Assembly: GCF_902506435.1 (NCBI RefSeq)
Contig: NZ_LR733215.1
Coordinates: forward strand, 3,032,126 to 3,096,125
Source: Nocardioides sp. AX2bis
Lineage (GTDB): Bacteria > Actinomycetota > Actinomycetes > Propionibacteriales > Nocardioidaceae
DNA: 64,000 bases
Direction: 5' to 3'
The translations under genes and the position numbers were made by a program. Shown here one piece after another: positions 48,715 through 57,788 of this stretch (its first letter is position 1; every line of letters begins with the position of its first letter). Below the pieces are notes generated by a model. It had not been told where the DNA came from. It worked only from the letters and a program-made list of their open reading frames with translations, and ran no database searches.

Positions 48715-50223
48715 GTGAGTGACACCGCCCTGGCCGGGCCCCCTGCCGAGACCCACACCGTGATGGGTGCGCTGCGCCGCCCCGCCGTCCTGCGTCGCGA
48801 GGTCGTCGCCGGCCTCGTCGTGGCGCTCGCGCTGATCCCCGAGGCCATCTCGTTCTCGATCATCGCCGGGGTCGACCCCCGGGTCGGCCTGTTCGCGTCC
48901 TTCACGATGGCGGTCTCGATCGCCTTCCTCGGCGGCCGCCCCGCGATGATCTCGGCCGCCACCGGCGCCATCGCCCTGGTGATCGCGCCGGTCATGCGCG
49001 ACTACGGCCTGGACTACCTGGTCGCCACCGTCATCCTGGGCGGGCTGATCCAGGTCGCCATGGCCCTGCTCGGGGTCGCGAGGCTGATGAGGTTCGTGCC
49101 GCGCTCGGTGATGGTCGGCTTCGTGAACGCGCTGGCCATCCTCATCTTCACCGCCCAGCTGCCGTACCTGGTCGACGTGCCGTTCCTGGTCTACCCGATG
49201 GTCGCCGTCGGCATCGTGGTGATGGTCGGGCTGCCCCGGGTGAGCACCGCCGTGCCCGGCCCGCTGGTCGCGATCGTGCTGCTGACGGCGGTCACCCTCG
49301 GCGCCGGCCTCACGCTGCCCGACGTCGGCGACGAGGGCGAGCTGCCCGACAGCCTGCCGTCGCTGTTCCTCCCCGACGTGCCGCTGACGCTGGAGACGCT
49401 GCAGATCATCGCCCCGTACGCCCTCGCGATGGCCCTGGTCGGCCTGCTCGAGTCGCTGCTGACCGCCAAGCTGGTCGACGACATCACCGACACCCGCTCC
49501 GACAAGACCCGCGAGTCCTGGGGCCAGGGTGCCGCGAACGTGGTCACCGGCTTCTTCGGCGGCATGGGCGGCTGCGCGATGATCGGCCAGACGATGATCA
49601 ACGTGAAGGCCTCCGGCGCCCGTACCCGGATCTCGACCTTCTGCGCCGGGCTCTTCCTGCTCGTCCTCGTGGTCGGGTTCGGCGACGTCGTGGCCACGAT
49701 CCCGATGGCCGCCCTGGTCGCGGTGATGGTCATGGTCGCCGTCGGCACCTTCGACTGGCACAGCATCACCCCCGGCACGCTGCGCCGGATGCCCAAGTCG
49801 GAGACCCTGGTGATGCTGGTGACCGTCGCGGTCACCGTCACCACCCACAACCTGGCCATCGGCGTGGTCAGCGGCGTGCTCGTCGCGATGGTCCTCTTCG
49901 CCCGCCGCGTCGCGCACCTGACGCAGACCCACCGCGAGGTCGTCCAGGACGGCGGCGTCGAGACCGCGGTCTACCGCGTCACCGGGGAGCTGTTCTTCGC
50001 CTCGAGCAACGACCTCTACACCCAGTTCGAGTACGCCGACGACCCGCAGCGCGTGGTCATCGACCTCTCCGGGTCCCACGTCTGGGACGCCTCGACCGTG
50101 GCCTCCCTCGACGCCATCACCACCAAGTACGGGCGCCGGGGCAAGCAGGTCGAGATCCGCGGCCTCGACGACCACAGCGCCCACCGCCACGACCGCCTCA
50201 CCGGCCGCCTCTCCGCCCACTAG
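48715..50223 (+). CDS. SulP family inorganic anion transporter with STAS domain
   Basis: 502 aa. The N-terminal part has the SulP signature region (VVALALIPEAISFSIIAGVD, then GLFASFTMA) and about ten to twelve membrane helices; GFFGGMGGCAMIGQTMINVK is the conserved late motif. A cytoplasmic STAS domain closes the protein (about residues 420-500). Substrates of the family include sulfate, bicarbonate and C4-dicarboxylates. No sulfate-assimilation or carbonic anhydrase gene is adjacent. Its stop leads into a 436-nt repeat-rich gap. Confidence 0.92.
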   Translation: MSDTALAGPPAETHTVMGALRRPAVLRREVVAGLVVALALIPEAISFSIIAGVDPRVGLFASFTMAVSIAFLGGRPAMISAATGAIALVIAPVMRDYGLDYLVATVILGGLIQVAMALLGVARLMRFVPRSVMVGFVNALAILIFTAQLPYLVDVPFLVYPMVAVGIVVMVGLPRVSTAVPGPLVAIVLLTAVTLGAGLTLPDVGDEGELPDSLPSLFLPDVPLTLETLQIIAPYALAMALVGLLESLLTAKLVDDITDTRSDKTRESWGQGAANVVTGFFGGMGGCAMIGQTMINVKASGARTRISTFCAGLFLLVLVVGFGDVVATIPMAALVAVMVMVAVGTFDWHSITPGTLRRMPKSETLVMLVTVAVTVTTHNLAIGVVSGVLVAMVLFARRVAHLTQTHREVVQDGGVETAVYRVTGELFFASSNDLYTQFEYADDPQRVVIDLSGSHVWDASTVASLDAITTKYGRRGKQVEIRGLDDHSAHRHDRLTGRLSAH

Positions 50224-50241
50224 CCGCACGGGGCCCGACCC

Positions 50242-50360
50242 CGGCGGTCGCGGAACGGACGCCAGCCACCCGGCGGTCGAGGAACGGACACCAGCCACCC
50301 CGGTGGTCGAGGAACGGACACCAGCCACCCCGGTGGTCGAGGAACGGACACCAGCCACCC
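50242..50360 (+). repeat. tandem 30-bp repeat, four units
   Basis: Units start at 50242 (29 bp, degenerate), 50271, 50301 and 50331; each reads CGGTGGTCGAGGAACGGACA and then CCAGCCACCC. The next position, 50361, begins with the same CGGTGGTCGAGGA but continues into repeat family B. No unique spacers separate units, so it is not CRISPR. Confidence 0.9.
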
Positions 50361-50399
50361 CGGTGGTCGAGGAGCGAGCGCAGCGAGCGTCACGAGACC
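50360..50399 (+). repeat. repeat family B, left copy of an inverted pair
   Basis: 40 bp from CCGGTGGTCGAGGAGCGAGC to CGTCACGAGACC, with an internal direct repeat of AGCGAGCG. Its inverted partner at 50574-50613 differs at one position. Confidence 0.9.
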
Positions 50400-50526
50400 C
50401 TCTGACCCAGCGGCAGCACTCGCACCCCCGTCACACCGGCAGCTCTCAACTCGCGATCTGGTGCCACCTGCTGGCACCGGACCACGACCCGAGGACCTGG
50501 CGCGGTTCGGCTACGCCTTCTGACCG

Positions 50527-50573
50527 TCGACCTGTGACTTTCACGCACCTGGTGCGTGAAAGTCACAGGTCGA
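50527..50573. repeat. perfect 23-bp-arm inverted repeat (hairpin)
   Basis: Arms TCGACCTGTGACTTTCACGC-ACC and complement, one T in the centre. It could act as a terminator in either direction for SulP and AhpD-like transcripts, or be part of the composite element. Confidence 0.85.
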
Positions 50574-50613
50574 GGTCTCGTGAGGCTCGCTGCGCTCGCT
50601 CCTCGACCACCGG
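50574..50613 (-). repeat. repeat family B, right copy of an inverted pair
   Basis: Inverse complement of 50360-50399 with a single C/G difference; starts directly where the 47-nt hairpin ends. Confidence 0.9.
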
Positions 50614-50616
50614 GGC

Positions 50617-50651
50617 TGAGGCTCGCTGCGCTCGCTCCTCGACCACCGGGG
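50617..50651 (-). repeat. repeat family B, truncated third copy
   Basis: Same orientation as the right copy, starting at TGAGGCTCGC and lacking the GGTCTCG end; 9 nt before the AhpD-like stop codon. Confidence 0.85.
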
Positions 50652-50659
50652 CGCCAGCG

Positions 50660-51241
50660 TCAGCGCCCCATCCCGAAGAACTCCGGGTTCGGCTGGAGGC
50701 CGACGAGGTGGGCGAGGCGGTTGGAGGCGGCGAAGAGCGCGGTGATCGAGCCGACGTCCCAGACCTCGTCCTCGCTCAGTCCCGCCGCCCGCGCCGCGGC
50801 GACGTCGGCCTCACCGAAGCCGCCGGGGTCGCCGGCCAGGGCGAGGGCCAGGTCGACGATCGCCCGCTGGCGGGGCTCGAGGTCGGCGCCGCGCGGGTGG
50901 GTCGCGACGTGGTCGGCCAGCTGCGGGTCCTTGCCCCGGATGCGCAGCACGGCGCCGTGCGCCACCACGCAGTAGAGGCAGTCGTTCAGCCCCGAGGTGG
51001 CCACCACCACCAGCTCGCGCTCGGCCTTGGAGAGTCCGTCGTCGGAGTCCATCAGCGCGTCGTGGTAGTCCAGGAACGCCCGCAGCTCGGCCGGCCGGCG
51101 GCCCAGCGCTCGGAAGATGTTCGGTACGAACCCGGTCTTCTCGACCAGCGGCTCGAGCCGCTCGCGCAGGTCGTCGGGCAGGTCGGCGACCTCGACGGTG
51201 CCGAACCGGCTGACCGGCCGCTCCTGCCGCATCCCGCTCAC
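50660..51241 (-). CDS. AhpD-like peroxidase-related protein (carboxymuconolactone decarboxylase fold)
   Basis: 193 aa. Redox motif C-x-x-C-x-x-x-H as CLYCVVAH, preceded by a conserved Glu in [16 protein letters not shown], as in AhpD-type thiol peroxidases. Its GTG start overlaps the stop of the acyl-CoA ligase by 4 nt; an in-frame ATG three codons later is possible. Coupling to a CoA ligase suggests it protects or supports the same pathway, for instance handling peroxide, but this is inference. Confidence 0.87.
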   Translation of the reverse strand: MSGMRQERPVSRFGTVEVADLPDDLRERLEPLVEKTGFVPNIFRALGRRPAELRAFLDYHDALMDSDDGLSKAERELVVVATSGLNDCLYCVVAHGAVLRIRGKDPQLADHVATHPRGADLEPRQRAIVDLALALAGDPGGFGEADVAAARAAGLSEDEVWDVGSITALFAASNRLAHLVGLQPNPEFFGMGR

Positions 51242-52860
51242 AGGCCGAGCCGCGCAGCCGTGGTCTCGCGCATCTCGACCTTGCGGACCTTGCCGGTCAC
51301 GGTCATCGGGAACTCCTCGACGACCATCACGTAGCGGGGGACCTTGAAGTGCGCCAGCCGCCCGTCGCAGAACGCGCGCACGGCCGCCGCGTCGAGCGGC
51401 TCGGCACCGGCCTTCATCTTGACCCAGGCGCAGAGCTCCTCGCCGTACTTCTCGTCCGGCACCCCGATCACCTGCACGTCCTCGATGTCGGGGTGGGTGT
51501 AGAGGAAGTCCTCCACCTCGCGCGGGTAGACGTTCTCCCCACCGCGGATCACCAGGTCCTTGATCCGCCCGACGATGTTGCAGTAGCCGTCGGGGCGCAT
51601 CTCGGCCAGGTCCCCGGTGTGCATCCACCCGTCGGCGTCGATGGCCTCCGCGGTCTTCTCCGGCTCCTCCCAGTAGCCGAGCATCACCGAGTAGCCGCGG
51701 GTGCACAGCTCCCCGGTCGTCCCCCGGCCGACGGTCTCCCCGGTCGCCGGGTCGACGACCTTGATCTCGAGGTGCGGGTGCACCCGCCCGATCGAGGCCG
51801 TACGCCGGTCGAGGTCGTCGTCGGAGCGGGTCTGGCAGGACACCGGGGAGGTCTCCGTCATGCCGTAGGCGATCGAGACCTCGCTCATGTGCATCTCGGC
51901 GATGCACCGCTTCATCACCTCGACCGGGCAGATCGAGCCGGCCATGATGCCGGTGCGCAGCGAGGACAGGTCGTGCTCGGCGAAGGTCGGGTGGTTCAGC
52001 ATCGCGATGAACATGGTCGGCACGCCGTAGACGCCCGTGCACCGCTCGTCGGCGATCGCGCGCAGCGTCGCCTCGGCGTCGAAGCCCGGCGCGGGGATCA
52101 CCATCGTCGTGCCGTGCGAGGTGCAGCCGAGGTTCGCCATCACCATCCCGAAGCAGTGGTAGAAGGGCACCGGGATGCACAACCGGTCCTCCGGCCCCAG
52201 GTTGATCAGCTCGGTGGTGAAGAAGCCGTTGTTCAGGATGTTGCGGTGGCTCAGGGTCGCGCCCTTGGGCCGGCCGGTCGTGCCGGAGGTGTACTGGATG
52301 TTGATCGGGTCGCGCGCGTCGAGCGTGGCCATCCGCTCGGCCACTGCCCCGGCCGGGACGTCGGCGCCGTCGGCCAGGAGCGCGTCCCAGTCGTCGGTGT
52401 CGACGAAGACCGCCCGCTCGAGCGCGGGGCACTCCCCGCGCACCTGCTCGACCATGCCGCGGTAGTCGCTGGTCTTGAACGACGACGCGGCCAGCAGCAG
52501 CCGCATCCCGGACTGGTTCACCGCGAAGGCCAGCTCGTGGGTGCGGTACGCCGGGTTCACGTTGACCAGGACCACGCCGGTCTTGGCGGTGGCGTACTGC
52601 GCGATGGTCCACTCGGCGCAGTTCGGCGCCCACATGCCCACCCGGTCGCCGCGCTCGAGCCCGGCGCCGATCAGCCCGCGCGCCAGCGCGTCGACCGCGG
52701 CGTCCAGCTCGGTCCAGGTCCAGCGGCGGCCGCTGGCCACCTCCACCAGGGCCTCCGCGTCGGGGTGCGCGCGCACCGTGGCCTCGAAGTTCTCGCCGAT
52801 GGTGTCCTCCAGGAGCGCAGGCTCGTGGGGGCCGCGGTCGTAGGACGTCTCCGTGCTCAT
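51238..52860 (-). CDS. AMP-dependent acyl-CoA synthetase (fatty/organic acid:CoA ligase)
   Basis: 540 aa. P-loop motif [11 protein letters not shown], adenylate motifs [11 protein letters not shown] and [11 protein letters not shown], and C-terminal lysine motif [13 protein letters not shown]. It activates a carboxylic acid as acyl-AMP and then acyl-CoA. Medium-chain or branched substrates are common for this subgroup. Leaderless start: TAGCCT 6 nt upstream of the ATG. It is divergent from the GAF-LuxR regulator; its -35 region is overlapped by an inverted repeat that also occurs upstream of the liv-type operon. Confidence 0.92.
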   Translation of the reverse strand: MSTETSYDRGPHEPALLEDTIGENFEATVRAHPDAEALVEVASGRRWTWTELDAAVDALARGLIGAGLERGDRVGMWAPNCAEWTIAQYATAKTGVVLVNVNPAYRTHELAFAVNQSGMRLLLAASSFKTSDYRGMVEQVRGECPALERAVFVDTDDWDALLADGADVPAGAVAERMATLDARDPINIQYTSGTTGRPKGATLSHRNILNNGFFTTELINLGPEDRLCIPVPFYHCFGMVMANLGCTSHGTTMVIPAPGFDAEATLRAIADERCTGVYGVPTMFIAMLNHPTFAEHDLSSLRTGIMAGSICPVEVMKRCIAEMHMSEVSIAYGMTETSPVSCQTRSDDDLDRRTASIGRVHPHLEIKVVDPATGETVGRGTTGELCTRGYSVMLGYWEEPEKTAEAIDADGWMHTGDLAEMRPDGYCNIVGRIKDLVIRGGENVYPREVEDFLYTHPDIEDVQVIGVPDEKYGEELCAWVKMKAGAEPLDAAAVRAFCDGRLAHFKVPRYVMVVEEFPMTVTGKVRKVEMRETTAARLGL

Positions 52861-52866
52861 GGGGGG

Positions 52867-52872
52867 AGGCTA
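52867..52872 (-). promoter_or_regulatory. -10-like hexamer of the acyl-CoA ligase, probable leaderless start
   Basis: TAGCCT on the minus strand followed by six C residues and the ATG. Confidence 0.5.
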
Positions 52873-52890
52873 GGCAGCGCGAGACGTGGG

Positions 52891-52913
52891 TCACACCTCC
52901 AAGGGGAGGTTCG
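52891..52913. promoter_or_regulatory. candidate operator A of the GAF-LuxR regulon
   Basis: TCACACCTCC-AAGG-GGAGGT, inverted 6-4-6 core (ACCTCC/GGAGGT), placed at the expected -35 of the ligase promoter. A second copy is at 53883. Confidence 0.6.
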
Positions 52914-52993
52914 ACCCTCCCCGGGTCGGACCCGGTGGGGCATCCTGTGCTGTGACCCAGCCCACAGGGGTGTGGTGGAGCAGGAGGAGAAGC

Positions 52994-53848
52994 GTGACGA
53001 CGTCGACCGAGATGGTCCTCAGCCGCCTGAGCCCGGCGCTGCCCGCGTGGCGCAGCACCAGCGGGATGGACCTCGCCTTCGGCAGCGTCGTCGACGACCG
53101 CACCGGCTCGCTGCAGATCCTGTGCACCCTCGGCACGCGCAGCCGCGCCCTCGACCACCTCGAGATCACCCCGGGCACCGGCCTCGGCGGCAAGGCGCTG
53201 GCGCTCTCGCGCCCCACCAGTGTGGGCAACTACGAGAACGCGCGCGGCATCACGCACCACTACGACCACGCCGTGCGCAGCGAGGCCATCGTCACCACGG
53301 CCGCCGTCCCGATCATCGTGACCGGCCGGGCCCGGGCCGTGGTCTACCTCGGCAGCACCTCCGAGCTGCCCCTGGGCGACCGGTGGTTCGACAGCCTCGA
53401 CCCGCTGCGCCGGCGGCTGCAGCACGAGATCCTCGTCGAGGACGAGGTCCAGGCGCGGCTGGCCCAGCTGGAGGCCGCCCAGGCGTCCCTGCGGCCCGAC
53501 CCCAGCGCCGCCGAGCTCGCCTCGGTGGCCCGGGAGCTGGGCGAGGTGGCCGCCCAGCTCGGCACGTCGGCGATCAGCGCCCAGCTCGACCGGATCCGTC
53601 AGCGGCTCGACGGCGGCGCCGCGGTCGACCACGGCATCACCCTGCCCGACGGGTCGTCGCTGACCCGCCGCGAGCTCCAGGTGCTCGTCGAGGCCGCCCG
53701 TGGCCTGTCCAACCGCCAGATCGCAGCCAACCTCGGCCTGCTGCCCAACACCGTGAAGTCCTACTTCCAGGACCTGCTGCGCAAGCTCGACTGCGCCAAC
53801 CGGGTGCAGGCCATCGACCTGGCCCGCCGCGCCGGCTGGATCGACTGA
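52994..53848 (+). CDS. GAF domain-LuxR family transcriptional regulator
   Basis: 284 aa. A GAF-like sensor (about residues 10-150: GMDLAFGSVVDDRTGSLQIL, PGTGLGGKALALSRP), a helical linker, and a C-terminal LuxR HTH (SLTRRELQVLVEAARGLSNR then QIAANLGLLPNTVKSYFQDL). No receiver domain, so a bound ligand rather than phosphorylation probably sets activity. The GTG at 52994 is fixed by AGGAGGAGAA just upstream. Flanked by an acyl-CoA ligase and a Liv-type importer, it is the obvious candidate regulator for both. Confidence 0.88.
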   Translation: MTTSTEMVLSRLSPALPAWRSTSGMDLAFGSVVDDRTGSLQILCTLGTRSRALDHLEITPGTGLGGKALALSRPTSVGNYENARGITHHYDHAVRSEAIVTTAAVPIIVTGRARAVVYLGSTSELPLGDRWFDSLDPLRRRLQHEILVEDEVQARLAQLEAAQASLRPDPSAAELASVARELGEVAAQLGTSAISAQLDRIRQRLDGGAAVDHGITLPDGSSLTRRELQVLVEAARGLSNRQIAANLGLLPNTVKSYFQDLLRKLDCANRVQAIDLARRAGWID

Positions 53849-53882
53849 GCCGCCCCGGGTAACGATTCGGGCGTGACCGGGC

Positions 53883-53902
53883 TCACACCTCTGATCGGAG
53901 GT
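53883..53902. promoter_or_regulatory. candidate operator B of the GAF-LuxR regulon
   Basis: TCACACCTCT-GATC-GGAGGT, same 6-4-6 layout and flank as operator A (one core mismatch), 91 nt upstream of the importer's TTG start. Confidence 0.6.
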
Positions 53903-53992
53903 AGGCAGGCGCCTCCGCACCGCCCACTCTCAGCGGACGCAACGCCGCCTGGGACACGTGTCACAGGGGCGGCCTGACGGAGGGACACCCAG

Positions 53993-54844
53993 TTGAGCGA
54001 GCACCCGGGCGTGGACCAGACGCCGCCCGTGCTGTCGATCACGGACCTGGTCACCGGCTACGGCACCAGCACCAGCGTCCTCGACCACGTCGACCTCGCC
54101 GTGCGGCCGGGCACGGTCGTGGCGGTCCTGGGCAGCAACGGCGCCGGCAAGTCGACCCTGCTCCGGGCCATCTCCGGCACGCTCGGCATGCACGGCGGCG
54201 CGATCCGTTCCGGCTCGATCGAGTTCGAGGGCCAGGCGCTGCACAAGCTCGCCCCCGCCGCGATCACGCGGGCCGGCATCGTGCAGTCCCCCGAGGGCCG
54301 CCAGGTCTTCGGCCGGATGACGGTCGAGGAGAACCTCGCGGTCGGCGGCCTGACCACCCCGCGTCCGCGCCGCTCGGCCTCCCGCGACCGCGTCATGGAC
54401 CTGTTCCCGCGCCTGGCCGAGCGCAGCAAGCAGCGCGCCGGGCTCCTCTCCGGCGGCGAGCAGCAGATGCTGGCCATCGGCAGGGCCCTGATGGCCGAGC
54501 CGAAGGTGCTGCTGCTCGACGAGCCCTCCCTCGGTCTGGCGCCGCTGCTGATCGACCAGATCGGCCAGATCGTCACGACGATCAACAGCCAGGGCACGCC
54601 GGTCGTGCTGGTCGAGCAGAACGCCGCCATGGCGCTGCGGGTGGCCCACGACGCCGTCGCCCTCGAGGTCGGCCGGGTCGCCATCCGCGGCACCGCGGCC
54701 GAGCTCGCCGGGTCCGACGCCGTCAAGGCGCTCTACCTCGGCGGGCACGGCGGCACCGACCACGGCGACGACGAGAACACCGGCGACGACACCGACCACC
54801 AGCGGCGTACGGGCCGCCCGACCCTGAGCAGGTGGACCCGATGA
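53993..54844 (+). CDS. branched-chain-type ABC transporter ATP-binding protein (LivF)
   Basis: 283 aa. Walker A LGSNGAGKST, signature LLSGGEQQMLAIGRAL and Walker B VLLLDEPSLGLAP; the 'EEN' Q-loop region QSPEGRQVFGRMTVEEN is typical of LivF. TTG start chosen because CGGAGGG sits 7 nt upstream. The C-terminal extension is acidic (HGDDENTGDDTDH). First gene of a five-gene operon with overlapping reading frames. Confidence 0.92.
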   Translation: MSEHPGVDQTPPVLSITDLVTGYGTSTSVLDHVDLAVRPGTVVAVLGSNGAGKSTLLRAISGTLGMHGGAIRSGSIEFEGQALHKLAPAAITRAGIVQSPEGRQVFGRMTVEENLAVGGLTTPRPRRSASRDRVMDLFPRLAERSKQRAGLLSGGEQQMLAIGRALMAEPKVLLLDEPSLGLAPLLIDQIGQIVTTINSQGTPVVLVEQNAAMALRVAHDAVALEVGRVAIRGTAAELAGSDAVKALYLGGHGGTDHGDDENTGDDTDHQRRTGRPTLSRWTR

Positions 54845-55731
54845 CCGCCACGACCACGGCCCCCGAGCCGACCGCGGAGGACGTCCCGACGCTGCACGTG
54901 GAGGACGTCACCGTCCGCTTCGGGGGCGTCACCGCGCTCGACCACGTCAGCTTCGACGTCCGTCCGGCCACGATCCACGCCGTGATCGGCCCGAACGGCG
55001 CCGGCAAGTCGACCTGCTTCAACGTCATCTCCGGCCTCTACAAGGTCAGCGAGGGCACCGTCCGCTTCGGCGACGACGACGTCGTCGGGCGCCGCCCGCA
55101 CCAGCTGGCGCACCTCGGCATCGGCCGCGCCTTCCAGAACGTCTCGCTGTCGGCGCACACCACGGTCCTCGACACCGTGATGCTCGGGCGCCACGCGCTC
55201 ACCTCCGGCGGCTTCGTCAGCGCCGGGCTGCGCCTGCCCCGGATGCGGCGCGAGCAGGCCCGGCACGCCGAGCGGGTCGCCGAGATCTGCGCCTTCCTCG
55301 GCCTGGGCGACCGGCTGCACCGCCCGGTGACCGAGATGTCGTACGGGGACCAGAAGCGCGTCGACATCGCCCGCGCGGTCGCCACCGAGCCCCGGCTGCT
55401 GATGCTCGACGAGCCCGCCGCCGGGATGAACGAGGGCGAGACGCGGGAGATGGCCCGCACCATCACCGACCTGCGCGACGCGCTCGGCATCTCGGTGCTC
55501 CTCGTCGAGCACGACATGGCGCTGGTGATGGGGATCGCCGACCACGTCACGGTCCTCGACTTCGGCAAGCGGATCGCCGACGGCACCCCGGCCGAGATCC
55601 AGCAGGACCCGGAGGTGATCCGGGCCTACCTCGGCGACATGGCCGCCGAGGGCGTCACCGCCGACGACCTCGACACCCACCACCACGACCACCCGGCCAC
55701 CTCGGGCCCCACGGAAGGCACCTCGTCGTGA
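54841..55731 (+). CDS. branched-chain-type ABC transporter ATP-binding protein (LivG)
   Basis: 296 aa. Walker A GPNGAGKST, Q-loop GIGRAFQNVSL and a LivG-typical insert; the signature position reads MSYGDQKRVDIARAVA, i.e. YGDQ in place of the canonical SGGQ, a normal LivG feature. Walker B LLMLDEPAAGMNE. The ATG at 54841 overlaps the previous stop (ATGA); an in-frame GTG at 54832 is less likely. Confidence 0.92.
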   Translation: MTATTTAPEPTAEDVPTLHVEDVTVRFGGVTALDHVSFDVRPATIHAVIGPNGAGKSTCFNVISGLYKVSEGTVRFGDDDVVGRRPHQLAHLGIGRAFQNVSLSAHTTVLDTVMLGRHALTSGGFVSAGLRLPRMRREQARHAERVAEICAFLGLGDRLHRPVTEMSYGDQKRVDIARAVATEPRLLMLDEPAAGMNEGETREMARTITDLRDALGISVLLVEHDMALVMGIADHVTVLDFGKRIADGTPAEIQQDPEVIRAYLGDMAAEGVTADDLDTHHHDHPATSGPTEGTSS

Positions 55732-56603
55732 CCACCCTGCTCCAGCTCACGGTGAACGGCGCGGGCCGCGGCGCGGTCTACGCGCTGCTCGCCCTCGGCT
55801 TCGTCATCATCTTCCGTGCGACCGGGGTGGTGAACTTCGCGCACGGCTCGCTGGTCCTCGCCGGTGGCTACGTCGCCTACCGGTTCTCCGACCAGGGCTT
55901 CCTGGTGGCCGGGGTCGCGGGGGTCCTGACCGCGGGCCTGCTCGCGGTCTTCATCGAGCGCGTCCTGGTCGCCCGCAGCCGCAACGCCGACCCGATCGCG
56001 CTGGTGCTGCTCACCATCGGCGTCGACGTGATCGTGACCGAGGAGGTCGCCCGGCGCCTCAGCACCGACGCGCCGTTCCTGCGGCCGCCGTGGGCGCAGG
56101 AGGTCCTCCGCTTCGGCGAGATCACCGTCCTGGTCGGCCAGCTCGTGGCCCTGGGCACCGGGCTGGTCCTGATCGGTGCGCTGCTGGCGCTCTTCCGCTT
56201 CACCGGGTGGGGCCTGAGCATGCGGGCCCAGGCCGAGAACCGGGAGGCGGCCGCCCTGATGGGCGTCCGCAACGCCCAGGTCACCGCCGCCGCCTGGCTG
56301 GTCGCCGGGCTCCTGGCGGGGGTCGCGGTCCTCTTCCTGGCCACGCCGGACTTCTCCGGCTCCGGCGTCTCCCGTGCCACCCACTTCCTGGCGCTGGTGG
56401 CCTTCCCGGCCGCCATCCTCGGCGGGCTCGACTCCGTCTTCGGCGCGGTGGTCGGCGGGTTCGTCGTCGGGCTCACCGAGGCCTACGCCGCGCAGTACAT
56501 CGGCTTCGACTTCGCCAAGAGCGCGGTGTTCCTGGTGATGCTCGCCGTCCTCGTCGTCCGCCCGTCCGGCCTGTTCGGCTCCGTGGAGGTGCACCGTGTC
56601 TGA
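55728..56603 (+). CDS. branched-chain-type ABC transporter permease (LivH)
   Basis: 291 aa, about eight membrane helices. Typical LivH features: LTVNGAGRGAVYALLALGFV at the N-terminus and FAHGSLVLAGGYVAYRF. It forms the translocation channel together with LivM. GTG start overlapping the LivG stop by 4 nt. Confidence 0.92.
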   Translation: MTTLLQLTVNGAGRGAVYALLALGFVIIFRATGVVNFAHGSLVLAGGYVAYRFSDQGFLVAGVAGVLTAGLLAVFIERVLVARSRNADPIALVLLTIGVDVIVTEEVARRLSTDAPFLRPPWAQEVLRFGEITVLVGQLVALGTGLVLIGALLALFRFTGWGLSMRAQAENREAAALMGVRNAQVTAAAWLVAGLLAGVAVLFLATPDFSGSGVSRATHFLALVAFPAAILGGLDSVFGAVVGGFVVGLTEAYAAQYIGFDFAKSAVFLVMLAVLVVRPSGLFGSVEVHRV

Positions 56604-57765
56604 CACCCAGAAGCCCGACCGACCGACCGCGCCCGCGGCCGCACCGACCGCGACACCGGCCACCGGCCGTACCCGGGCCCTGGTCCGCGTGGTCCTGGGC
56701 CTGGCCCTGCTGCTGGTCCTGCTCGCGTTCCCGCTCTACGTCGACGCCACCTGGCTGCGCGTCGGCGAGTTCGTGATGGTCAGCGCGGTCGCCGCGATCG
56801 GGTTGACCATGCTGACCGGGCACTGCGGCCAGCTCTCGCTGGGCACACCGTTCTTCATGCTGGTCGGCGCGACGACGTACGCCACGCTGGCCAGCGACCC
56901 GGTCGCCGAGTCCGGCCTGGTGGCCCTCGGGTGGCCGCCGCTGCTGGCGCTGCTCGGCGCGATCGTGGTCAGCGGGCTCGCCGGCCTGGCCTTCGCGCCG
57001 GTCGCCGGCCGGGTCGGAGGCATCTACCTGTCGGTGGCGACCCTGGCGCTGGTCTACCTCGGCCTCTACCTCGGCCAGCGGTTCTCCGAGCTCACCGGCG
57101 GCGCCGCGACCGGCCGCCCCTCCCCCGCCTTCGACGTGCTCGGGTTCTCCTTCACCACCGCCGAGCCGGAGTTCCTGCTGCTCGGCGTGCCGCTCCAGGC
57201 CCCCGAACGCACCTGGTACCTCTTCCTGGTCTTCACCGCCATCGCCTTCGTGCTGGCCACCGGCGCCGTGCGCTCCCGCCCGGGCCGCGCCTGGCGCGCC
57301 GTGCGGGACAACCCGGCCTCGGCGACCGCGATGGGCGTCGACGTCGCCCGGACCCGGGCCGGCGCGTTCGTGGTCTCCTCGGCCTACGCCGGACTCGCCG
57401 GGGTGATGACGATCCAGTGGTTCGGGCTGCTGAAGGCCGACGAGAACGAGTTCGACGGCTCGTGGTCCATCACGGTCGCGATCGGGCTGCTGGCGATGAT
57501 CATCATCGGCGGCCTCGGCTCGATCACCGGTGCCGTCGTCGGTGCCGCGTTCGTCTCCGGCTTCCCGCTCGCCCTGAACGTGCTCGTCCCCCAGGTCGGC
57601 TTCCTGCAGGACCTCACCACCGGCGACGGCGGCTTCACGCCGGTCGTGCTGACCGCCTACGCCTACGGCGCCCTGATCGTCCTGCTCGTGATCTTCGAGC
57701 CAGGGGGCCTGGCCGCCATCGCCCGTCGACTCACCCACCGCTTCACGCGCGCCACCACCCGATGA
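56596..57765 (+). CDS. branched-chain-type ABC transporter permease (LivM)
   Basis: 389 aa. A Pro/Ala/Thr-rich cytoplasmic tail (about residues 1-30) precedes nine to ten helices; LTGHCGQLSLGTPFFMLVGA and RAVRDNPASATAMGVDVART are conserved LivM segments. Eight-nt overlap with LivH. The transported compound is not fixed by sequence: Liv-type systems also carry aromatic acids, urea, amides and short carboxylates. Confidence 0.92.
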   Translation: MSDTQKPDRPTAPAAAPTATPATGRTRALVRVVLGLALLLVLLAFPLYVDATWLRVGEFVMVSAVAAIGLTMLTGHCGQLSLGTPFFMLVGATTYATLASDPVAESGLVALGWPPLLALLGAIVVSGLAGLAFAPVAGRVGGIYLSVATLALVYLGLYLGQRFSELTGGAATGRPSPAFDVLGFSFTTAEPEFLLLGVPLQAPERTWYLFLVFTAIAFVLATGAVRSRPGRAWRAVRDNPASATAMGVDVARTRAGAFVVSSAYAGLAGVMTIQWFGLLKADENEFDGSWSITVAIGLLAMIIIGGLGSITGAVVGAAFVSGFPLALNVLVPQVGFLQDLTTGDGGFTPVVLTAYAYGALIVLLVIFEPGGLAAIARRLTHRFTRATTR

Positions 57766-57788
57766 AGAACCCCGAGAGAAGAGGCACC

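Larger units (their letters stand above)
50360..50613. other. composite element bounded by 40-bp inverted repeats
   Basis: 254 bp between SulP and AhpD-like genes. The ends are the two family B copies. The interior has no ORF I would support; it contains about 125 bp of plain sequence and the 47-nt hairpin at 50527. The layout resembles a non-autonomous (MITE-like) element or a REP-type pair, but I saw no target-site duplication that I could defend. Confidence 0.5.

Noticed and set aside
50660..53920. A reading frame of more than 1000 codons spanning the AhpD-like, ligase and LuxR genes on the minus strand
   Set aside because: Only its last ~193 residues (AhpD-like) match a family; the rest is the out-of-frame shadow of the acyl-CoA ligase and antisense of the LuxR gene in GC-rich DNA.
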